Part shown: one piece after another, positions 32,495-40,600 of the stretch
Layout: each line of letters begins with the position of its first letter
How positions within the stretch are numbered: position 1 is the stretch's first letter
NCBI GenBank assembly: GCA_965203535.1
Contig: OZ241897.1
Coordinates: forward strand, 2,666,001 to 2,730,000
Reading direction: 5' to 3'
DNA length: 64,000 nucleotides
Source of the DNA: JAJDTT01 sp022827025
GTDB taxonomy: Bacteria; Acidobacteriota; UBA6911; RPQK01; JAJDTT01
Notes under the pieces: generated by a model
Told to the model about the DNA's origin: nothing
The model's database searches: none
Seen by the model: only the letters and a program-made list of their open reading frames with translations
Position numbers and translations under genes: made by a program

Positions 32495-32648
32495 GAGCGG
32501 CGCCTTTCCAGGCGCCGACTGGGATCGGCGTCCTTCCGGGCGCCGGGCGTGGCGACGTGGAGCGGCGGCTTTCCGGGCGTCGATACTTCGTCTGGCTCAT
32601 CTTGCTTCGCTGTGGACCGAAGAGGGCACCCACAAGGGGTGCCCCTAC
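32495..32648. repeat. Array of short GC hairpins and a dispersed hairpin repeat
   Basis: Three consecutive short stems with TTCC loops (GGCGCCTTTCCAGGCGCC near 32500; GGCGTCCTTCCGGGCGCC near 32527; a weaker third near 32564), then the dispersed unit AGAGGGCACCCACAAGGGGT at 32621 with a perfect GGGCACCC/GGGTGCCC stem. The ~340-bp gap between the tnpB element and the next gene holds only these repeats; I see no gene. Confidence 0.65.
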
Positions 32649-32772
32649 GTATTGTCGTCCACGTCGCGCCGGGGACCTGAGAGGGCGCCCCTACCCGCCG
32701 TCATGTTAACCTTTTCCGGCATTTTCGTCGGTCCCAACCTGCTGAACGGGGACCCGTACTGTTGAGGAACTC

Positions 32773-34374
32773 ATGCGGAACAAAATTTTTGGCTTGATCG
32801 GCAGCGGTGTCGCAATCGTTCTACTCATCGGCATTACCGCACCGGCAAAGGCCGGGGCGTCGTCCCACGCCGAGCGGATCAAGGGAGGGCGGGAACTCCA
32901 CGACCCGGGGCTGCATCTCTTCCTGGACGACGAAGAGCTGCAGGATCGGCCCGGCTTCAGCCGGGTGGTCCAGAATCCGACCCGGATCCGGCGCGATCCG
33001 GTGTTGGCGCCCGACCGCCCCTGGGAGGGGCACGCGGTGCAGCTCTGGGGGTCGGTCCTCTACGACCGGGAGGAGGGCCTCTTCAAGATGTGGTACTTCT
33101 CCGCCAACACCCCCATGTACCGCCGCGTGGGGCGCGGATATCTCATCTGCTACGCCACTTCCAAAGACGGGATCGCCTGGGAGAAACCCAACCTGGGCCT
33201 GGTGCCGGTGGACGGCTCGACCGCCAACAACGTCGTTTACCCCACGGCCGAAGTGCCGGTCTCGTGGGGCATCGATCCCTGGGGCGTGGTCAAGGATCCC
33301 GGCGAGCCGGACCCGGCGCGGCGTTACAAGATGGGCATGTATCAGCAACGGCCCACCGGCGCCGAGTCGGACCTGGTGCGCCCGGGAATGAACCGGGAAC
33401 AGAAGAACCGTGCGCGGAAGGACTTGCTGCAGGCCATCAGGGACCGGCACGGAATGTACGCCGCATTTTCTCCCGACGGGATCCGCTGGACCCCGGGAGA
33501 GGAGATCCTGGTCCCCCGGAGCGGCGATGCCGGAGCGATGGTCTACGATCCCCTGGGCGGGCGCTACCTGGCCACGAGCCGGCGGTTCGGGACCATCATG
33601 GATCACTTCGTCGTGGAGTGGAAAGGGTACCGCCGCGTGATCGCCCTCTCCACCAGCAAGGACTTCGTCCATTGGACTCCCCTGAAGACGATCCTCAAGC
33701 CGGACGATCTGGACCACCCGCGGGACCAGATGTACGTCATGACCCCCTTCGCCTACGGGAACCAGTACATCGGGTTCATCGGCATGCTCCACTCCTCCAC
33801 CGAGCTGGGGCCGACGCAACTGGCCAGCGCTCGCGATCTGGCCCACTGGCGCCGGGTCGGACGGCGGCAGGAATTCCTGCCGGTGGGCGCTCCGGGAAGT
33901 TGGGACGGGGCGTGGGCCACGCTTTCCGGAAACCCTCCGATCCTGAGGGGAAACCAGCTCTATCTCTGGTATTCCGGCCGTCCCCAGGCCCATGGCACCT
34001 CCGGAATGTGGAAGAGCTTCATCGGCGTCCTCACCCTGCGCAAGGACGGTTTCGTGGCGCTGCGCAGCGGGATCCGCGGCGGCGACGTCATGACCGAGCC
34101 GGTGACGGTGACCGGTCCCAAGCTCTACCTCAACGCTTACGCTTTCTTTGGCAGCGTCCGGATCCGGGTCATTCACGACGGAGCGGTGGCGCCCGGCTAT
34201 TCCTTCGAGGAGTGCAACGGCCTGGAAAAGGCGGACGAGACCGACTTTCCGGTCACCTGGGGTCCCGGCCGGAAGGATCTCGCTCCCTTTGCCGGCAAGA
34301 AGGTCCGGCTTCACATCCAGTCGGACAACGCCACCAGCCTCTTCTCCTACCGCTTCGCCGCGGCGGCCGACTGA
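32773..34374 (+). CDS. Exported glycosidase-like five-bladed beta-propeller protein
   Basis: 533 residues. Signal peptide GVAIVLLIGITAPAKAG, then a propeller resembling the GH43/GH32 fold: FLDDEELQDRPGFSRV, GHAVQLWGSVLYDREEGLFK, ICYATSKDGIAWEKPNLG, YAAFSPDGIRWTPGEEI, ALSTSKDFVHWTPLKTIL. These SxDGxxWxxP blade motifs are typical. Candidate catalytic acids are not assignable by eye. The C-terminal domain (VRIRVIHDGAVAPGYSFEEC) is a beta-sandwich, possibly carbohydrate binding. It heads a three-gene cluster with a DapA-like lyase and an aldo/keto reductase. Confidence 0.75.
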   Translation: MRNKIFGLIGSGVAIVLLIGITAPAKAGASSHAERIKGGRELHDPGLHLFLDDEELQDRPGFSRVVQNPTRIRRDPVLAPDRPWEGHAVQLWGSVLYDREEGLFKMWYFSANTPMYRRVGRGYLICYATSKDGIAWEKPNLGLVPVDGSTANNVVYPTAEVPVSWGIDPWGVVKDPGEPDPARRYKMGMYQQRPTGAESDLVRPGMNREQKNRARKDLLQAIRDRHGMYAAFSPDGIRWTPGEEILVPRSGDAGAMVYDPLGGRYLATSRRFGTIMDHFVVEWKGYRRVIALSTSKDFVHWTPLKTILKPDDLDHPRDQMYVMTPFAYGNQYIGFIGMLHSSTELGPTQLASARDLAHWRRVGRRQEFLPVGAPGSWDGAWATLSGNPPILRGNQLYLWYSGRPQAHGTSGMWKSFIGVLTLRKDGFVALRSGIRGGDVMTEPVTVTGPKLYLNAYAFFGSVRIRVIHDGAVAPGYSFEECNGLEKADETDFPVTWGPGRKDLAPFAGKKVRLHIQSDNATSLFSYRFAAAAD

Positions 34375-34436
34375 CGCCGCTTGGTTTGTCTTCCCCTCGA
34401 ACGTATCCTCGGGAGCGGAATGCGGAGATCGACGTC

Positions 34437-35363
34437 ATGAGCCGGACTTCAGGCGTGCACAAACGGACCAGGCCCGGAATGCTGGGCGCCGTGGACATTC
34501 CCTGGAACGCCGATTTTTCTCTGGACCGGGATCATTTCCGGGGATTGATCCGGCGGCTGCAGACGCTGGGAGCCGGGCGACTCTACATCATGGGGACGGC
34601 AGGAGAAGGCTACGCCATGTCGGACGCGCGCTTCCGGGAGGTGGTGGACGTGTTCGTGGAGGAGATGTCCGGCTCCGGCATCGAGGCCCAGGTGGGTGTC
34701 ATCTCCCTGTCCATGGACCAGATCGTGGAGCGGCTCGAGTACGCCCACGGCCGGGGAATCCGGTCCTTCCAGATCTCCCTGCCGTCTTGGGGAGCGCTCG
34801 GCGACGCCGAAATGATGGAGTTCTTCAAGACCGTCTGCGGCCGGTTTCCCGACTCGGAGTTCCTGCACTACAACCTGGCGCGGACCAAGCGCATCCTGAC
34901 CGGCGGCGACTACCGGAGGATCCTGGACGAGGTCCCCAACCTGGTGGCCAGCAAACAGAGCTCCGCCGACATGAACCGGGTCCGCGACTGGATGATCCAG
35001 GCGCCCGAGATGCAGCATTTCATGCTCGAGACCTGCTTCGCCTACGCTTGCCAGTACGGAGAGTGCTCCCTTCTCTGCAGCATGCACGGGGCGTTCCCCC
35101 GTCTGACCCGTGAGTACTTCGCCGCCGGCAGGAACGGAGACCTGGTCCGGGCGCTGGAGATCGCCGAGAAATTCAGGCGCCACGGCGAAGGCCTCTTCGG
35201 ACACCTGAAGCGGCCCATGATCGACGGAGCCTACGACAAGCTGCTGGTCTGGCTGACGGACCCCACCTTTCCCATTCGGCTGCTGCCGCCGTACGAGGGA
35301 TTCACCGGCCCGGAGGCGAAAATCAGCCTGGAGTATTACCGCAACCACCGCGACGAGGCCTGA
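34437..35363 (+). CDS. Dihydrodipicolinate synthase / N-acetylneuraminate lyase family protein
   Basis: 308 residues from ATG 34437. TIM-barrel aldolase: LYIMGTAGEGYAMSDARF matches the family GTTGE loop, FLHYNLARTK carries the Tyr, and VASKQSSADMNRV carries the Schiff-base Lys. The long C-terminal helices are as in DapA. The catabolic neighbours (propeller glycosidase, aldo/keto reductase, Gfo/Idh) point to a sugar-acid aldolase (keto-deoxy acid type) in place of lysine synthesis; this is inference. The gap to the next gene is 2 bp. Confidence 0.82.
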   Translation: MSRTSGVHKRTRPGMLGAVDIPWNADFSLDRDHFRGLIRRLQTLGAGRLYIMGTAGEGYAMSDARFREVVDVFVEEMSGSGIEAQVGVISLSMDQIVERLEYAHGRGIRSFQISLPSWGALGDAEMMEFFKTVCGRFPDSEFLHYNLARTKRILTGGDYRRILDEVPNLVASKQSSADMNRVRDWMIQAPEMQHFMLETCFAYACQYGECSLLCSMHGAFPRLTREYFAAGRNGDLVRALEIAEKFRRHGEGLFGHLKRPMIDGAYDKLLVWLTDPTFPIRLLPPYEGFTGPEAKISLEYYRNHRDEA

Positions 35364-35365
35364 AC

Positions 35366-36217
35366 ATGGGGAGCCACCGGACTTACAACGGCGTTTCCAT
35401 GCCCGAGTTCATGTACGGGACCGCCTGGAAGAAGGAGGAGACGACCCGCCTGGTCAAGCTGGCGGTCGAGTGCGGCTTCACCGCCATCGACACCGCCAAC
35501 CAGATCATCCACTACGACGAGGCCCGGGTGGGCGACGCCCTGCTCGACCTGAGCCGCCGGGGAATCGAGCGGGAATCCCTCTTTCTGCAGACCAAGTTCA
35601 CATCCGCCGGAGGCCAGGACCATCGCACCCCCTACGATGCGTCCGCGGACATCACCACCCAGGTGGGGCAATCCTTCCGGAGTTCCCTCCGCCATCTGCA
35701 CACCGACACCCTGGATTCGTACGTCCTGCACGGCCCCTACTCGCGGATGGGACTGGGGGCGGAGGACTGGGAGGTCTGGGCGGCCATCGAAGGGATCTAC
35801 AAGTCGGGCGGAACCCGGGTGATCGGGGTCAGCAACGTCAGCGCGGAACAGCTCGACGAGCTCTGCCGGCGAGCGGACGTCAAGCCCATGGTGGTGCAGA
35901 ACCGGTGTTTCGCCGTTTTGGGCTGGGACTACAGGGTCCGGGAGATCTGCCGCGCCCACGGGATCGTCTACCAGGGATTCTCGCTCCTGACGGCCAATCG
36001 CCCCTGCCTGTTTCATCCGCGGGTTCGGGAGATCGCCGACCGCCTGGGGGTCGGCCCGGCCCAGGTGGTCTTCCGGTTCGCCCTGGAGGTGGGGATGCAG
36101 CCCCTCACGGGGACCAGCAACCGGGACCACATGGTGGAGGACCTGGCGGTCCGGTCGCTACGGCTCTCCCGGGAAGAGACGGCGTTTATCGAGGCCATTG
36201 CCCTGAACCAGCCGTGA
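35366..36217 (+). CDS. Aldo/keto reductase
   Basis: 283 residues. The AKR catalytic tetrad can be read: Asp in AIDTANQIIHY with the Tyr at its end, Lys in LQTKFTSAG and His in SYVLHGPYSR. The NADPH-binding loop near the C-terminus is TGTSNRDHMVEDL. Barrel-strand motifs (RVIGVSNVSAEQLDEL) are standard. It begins 2 bp after the DapA-like gene and ends 6 bp before the convergent Gfo/Idh gene, so it closes the plus-strand operon. Likely reduces or oxidises a sugar-derived carbonyl. Confidence 0.9.
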   Translation: MGSHRTYNGVSMPEFMYGTAWKKEETTRLVKLAVECGFTAIDTANQIIHYDEARVGDALLDLSRRGIERESLFLQTKFTSAGGQDHRTPYDASADITTQVGQSFRSSLRHLHTDTLDSYVLHGPYSRMGLGAEDWEVWAAIEGIYKSGGTRVIGVSNVSAEQLDELCRRADVKPMVVQNRCFAVLGWDYRVREICRAHGIVYQGFSLLTANRPCLFHPRVREIADRLGVGPAQVVFRFALEVGMQPLTGTSNRDHMVEDLAVRSLRLSREETAFIEAIALNQP

Positions 36218-36223
36218 CGCGGC

Positions 36224-37552
36224 TCAGACCCCTCCGGGAATCGCCCAGTGGCCCTTCCGGTAGCTGCGGGCGAGCAGGGCGTCCGCTTCTTCGTCGCCTG
36301 AGATCCGCTCCGCCGCCGGATCGAAGTGGAACGACCGGCCCACCCTCACGCCGATGTTGGCCAGGTGACAGAGGGAGGTGGACAGGTGCGCCGTCTCGGC
36401 GTCGGCCGTGAGGCCGGCCTGGCCTCGAATCGCTTTCACCCAGGTGAGGAAGTTGCTCGTCATGTCCATTCTCGGAACAACACTGGGCTGTTTTTCGAGA
36501 CGCCTGTTCTCCTCGTCCCAAAGTTGGAACCGCCCCCGGCGGCTGAAGAGCATCTTCCCCCCGGTCCCCAGGAACTCGACGCCGCCGTCCACGTCGTAGG
36601 GATGGTTGGCGGACCAGATCCTCATCTCGAAGACCAACTGCCTGCGGTCGCCGACGCTTCCCCTGCCCGGATAGTCGAAGGTCGCGGTGACGGTGTCGGG
36701 GAACTCCTGGTCGTCGTCGAAGAAGAACTTGCCGCCGGCCACGGCCACCTGGGTGGGATGCGAGTCCAGTCCCAGGCCCCAGCGGGCCATGTCGAACTCG
36801 TGCACGCCGTCGTTTCCCAGATCGCCGGTGCCGAAGTCGTACCACCAGTGCCAGGAATAATGGTGCCGGTTCTTCTGGAACGGGACCCTGGGAGCCGGCC
36901 CCAACCAGAGGTCGTAGTCGAACCCGTCCGGCGGCGAACCGGGCCGCTCGCGTCCGATGTTGCGCCGCTTCTGCACGTTCCAGGCCCTGGCCACGAGCAC
37001 GTCTCCGATGACGCCCTCGTGCAGCATCCGGACCGCTTCCACGAACCCCCGGCTGCTGCGGGCCTGGGTCCCGTGCTGGAGGACCCGGCCGGACCGCCGT
37101 GCGGCTTCGACCAGGAGGCGGCCTTCGCGGAGATTGTGGGAGCAGGGTTTCTCCAGGTAGACGTGCTTGCCGGCATCCAGCGCCAGGATCGCGGCCGGGG
37201 TGTGCCAGTGGTCGGGGGTCGCAATGGTCACCGCGTCGACGGACGTGTCCTCGAGAATCTTTCGCAGGTCGTCGACGGGCCGGGCGCCGCCGGCCTCGCC
37301 GGAAGCCTGGGCGCGCCGGTTCTCGTCCGGATCGCACACGTAGGCGATCTCGGTATTGACTCCCTGGGGAAACCGTCCGATGTGGGAGCGCCGGCCCTGG
37401 CCTCCGCAGCCGATGACCGCAAAGCGGATCCGGTCGTTGGCGCCGGCCGCCCGGGCCGGGACCGAAGTCAGAACCGGGGATGCCGCAACGACAGCGGCCG
37501 CAGCCCCGGAGCCCCTCAAGAATTCCCGCCGGTTGACTTCACTGTTTTTCAT
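36224..37552 (-). CDS. Gfo/Idh/MocA family oxidoreductase, Tat-exported
   Basis: 442 residues from ATG 37552, with AAAAGGAGGC upstream. A textbook Tat leader (NRREFLRGSGAAAAVVAAS, PARAAGAND) is followed by a Rossmann fold (IRFAVIGCGGQGRRSHI), TIATPDHWHTPAAILAL and KHVYLEKPCSHNL with the EKP site. The catalytic-type region is TGDLGNDGVHEFDMARWGLG. Same subfamily style as the many secreted Gfo/Idh of Planctomycetes and Acidobacteria. It converges on the aldo/keto reductase and its start lies 68 bp from the stop of the giant LRR gene. Confidence 0.9.
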   Translation of the reverse strand: MKNSEVNRREFLRGSGAAAAVVAASPVLTSVPARAAGANDRIRFAVIGCGGQGRRSHIGRFPQGVNTEIAYVCDPDENRRAQASGEAGGARPVDDLRKILEDTSVDAVTIATPDHWHTPAAILALDAGKHVYLEKPCSHNLREGRLLVEAARRSGRVLQHGTQARSSRGFVEAVRMLHEGVIGDVLVARAWNVQKRRNIGRERPGSPPDGFDYDLWLGPAPRVPFQKNRHHYSWHWWYDFGTGDLGNDGVHEFDMARWGLGLDSHPTQVAVAGGKFFFDDDQEFPDTVTATFDYPGRGSVGDRRQLVFEMRIWSANHPYDVDGGVEFLGTGGKMLFSRRGRFQLWDEENRRLEKQPSVVPRMDMTSNFLTWVKAIRGQAGLTADAETAHLSTSLCHLANIGVRVGRSFHFDPAAERISGDEEADALLARSYRKGHWAIPGGV

Positions 37553-37619
37553 GGTGCCTCCTTTTGCCGCGCGAGCCGCCCGGCGCCGAAACTCGGAGCG
37601 GTTCGACGAACAGCCTCTT

Positions 37620-40600
37620 CTACCGCGTCCAGTCTTCATAATCCGGGACTCCGCGGCTGGTCAATCTCTCTATCCCCGGGTCCGAAAACAACGCCGACAC
37701 TGTGGCGTCCACGTTTTGGACGGCGGCCTCCGCGCCGCGCAGGATGGCTCGAATCTGCCCCGTCCGTGGATTGCGCAGGATCGTGACCGGGCGGTTGGTG
37801 TCCTGATCCAGCGTCACCGAGCCACCGGGTCCGGACAGGGTGATGCCGGCCAACTGATCGGCCCATTCGGGTTGCGCGGGCAGGACGTGGGCGAAGGAGG
37901 ATCTTCCGTCTCCGTCAGCCACCTCCCGCATCTGGAAGGAAAGTGAGAACAACTCGTCTCCCTCAGCGGTACGTCCCACGATCTCGTACTCGCCAGCGGA
38001 CCCCGGCAGCGACGGTGGAGACCCCACCACGAAAGCCGGCTCCAAAAATGGCCTCCCCCTGGCGTCTACGCCGCCCCACAACAGGAGGGACCTGGCCGGT
38101 GTGGCGACCAGGGACGACATTCCGCCGCTGGCGGCCATGCTCACGCGGTAGAAAAGCGCCTTGGCGAAGCTGTAGTCGCTGATCCACAGGGGATGGCAAT
38201 AGGACATCAGGTCCTTGTGGGATGCCGGAATCAGCCTGCCACTGCGGTCATCGTATCCCCAAATGCCGATTGATGCGTTGGCCGTGGGGAAATACGGGTC
38301 CAGGCCGCCTGGGTTGCCGCAAGGCGCGTGCAGGAGGCTCAGGTTGTGGCCCAGTTCGTGCGCGATCGTCCCGCCGTCGGGTGCGACGGCGCTCGAACTC
38401 CCGGGAGTGTGTGCAACGCCCGCCGCGCCCGTGAGGTTCGCCATGGAGCCCATGTAGTAGCCCCGGCCGCCCTCCATCACCCGAATGGCCTCCACTTGCC
38501 CAAGCAACTCATCAGTGTCGCGCGTCGAGGTCCATACGACGTCATGAACCGCCAACTCGAACTCCCCAATCGGCAGTAGTGTGCGAGTCTCCCGGAACAG
38601 GGAGCTCTCCGCCGTCAAGCCTCGGGTCGTCGTCAAGATTGAGGAATCGGGCTGCTCGGACGAGATCATAGGGATCCAGGTGAGCCGCAACGTGGGCACC
38701 CGAACCACCTCCACCGCGGCCCGGCCGGTTTCCGGAATGCGCCTCTGCACGCCCAGTTCGGGGGGCAGCGTGTTGTGGGGATCGATTTCGATCACCATCT
38801 CCAGGCCCGGTTGAATCACGCTCGCCGGGATTCTGGCGTTCGCCGACTTCGACAGCCGGCCTTCCTCGATTTCGACCGGGATGGTTGACGATCCACCCGG
38901 GATCTCCGTGACGTACGCCTCCGCGCCGCCGTGGAAGAACCTCGCTCGCACGGGTGGGATCCTCGCGCCGGTCACCGTCGCGACCGTCACGAATACGCGG
39001 AGCAACGCCGGCTCGTCCGCGACCAGCGGCACGGGATAGTCCAGCGACTGCGCGGCCTGGATCAGGTAGGCTTTCGATCGCTCCTGCGTAGGACAGCGCG
39101 ACACGCGCCTGTCCGTCACGGTCGCCAGCCAAGCCTGGAAATCCGGATGGGCGGGCGCGCACAGCCTCGTGCCGGCCGCGTGGAAGGTTTCGAGCTTGTC
39201 CAGGGCGGCCAGGCTTCCCGGCAGGACACCGGACATCATCGGGTTGTTCGACAGCATCAGGAACTCCAGCCTCGAGAGACGACCGAACGTCGCGGGCAGA
39301 CCGCCGCTCAAATCGTTGTTCGCAAGAGCGAGGATCTTGGCGGAAGCGAACCCCCCGAGTTCCATCGGGACAGGACCCGTCAGCTTGTTGTCGTTCAGCC
39401 AAGCGTACTCCAAGCGGTCGAGGTTGCCGAGTTCCGGCGGAATGGAGCCCACGAGGTCGTTCTCCGCCAACGCCAGAGTATTGAGCCTGGTGAGGCCGCC
39501 GAACGCCTGTGGGATGGAGCCTGCAAGCCGGTTGCCGAACAGGTACAACTTCTCGAGGTTGGCGAGCCGGCCCAGTTCCGGAGGAATGGGGCCGCTCAGG
39601 TTGCTTTCGCTTGCAGCCAGGAACCGGAGCTCCGAGAGCCGACCCAGTTCAGAAGGAATCGGACCTGTCAGCGGGATTCTCTCCAGCCACAGTTCCTCCA
39701 AGGCCCGGAGATTGCCGAGTTCGGGCGGAATCGTGCCCGTCAGTTGAGTGAACATCAAGTAGAGCTGCCTGAGGTTGGACAGGTTGCCGAGTTCGGACGG
39801 GATCGGCCCCTTAAGGGGGTTTTCGAAGAGTTGAAGGTCTTCCAGGCGGGCAAGTTGGCCCAATTCCGAAGGGATGATCCCCTCCAAGTTGTTGCCCGTC
39901 AGATGCAGTGAGATGACGCGGCCTTCGGCATCGACATCGACCCCGTGCCACTCCTCGAGCGGAGCGTCGGTCATCCAATTGTCGCGCACCGTCCAGTCCG
40001 GGCCTCCGGTCGCCCGGTACAAAATTGCGAGGATGTCCCGGTCGGAGAGGGGGGCGCATTCCACCCCCGTTCCCTCGCGTTTCGAGATGGTGTTCAACCA
40101 TGCGTGGAAAGACACATCGGCGGGGGCGCACAAGCCGGTGCCGGAATAGCGCAGTTCCCGGAGAGAGAGAGCTGTCAGCGATGTGGGGAGCCGTCCCGAG
40201 AGGGCATTGTTCCCGATCTTCAGCTCCGTCAATTCGGTCAGATGGCCCAGCCGGGCCGGGAGCTCGCCGGACAATCCATTGTTCGTCAGATCAAGCGCCA
40301 CGACCCTTCCGAGCGAATCGCTCTCGACTCCAAACCATTCACCCACTGCAGGGTCCGCCAGCCAGCGGCCCGAGTTCGTCCAGCCCGCCCCTCCGGTCGC
40401 TTGATGCAGAGCTTCCAGAGCGGCCCTGTCGGATTCGTTGCAATAGCGGGGATCGAAGTCCATAGCTTGCTCCGCCCACGCGACGAAGGCGGCGGTGCCG
40501 GGCAGGCACAGATACAGGTTCCGATGTCGTGGATAGCTCATCTGAAGCCACGACAGTCCCGAACGAAGGAAACTGCTCGGAACCGGGCCTCGGAGCAGGT

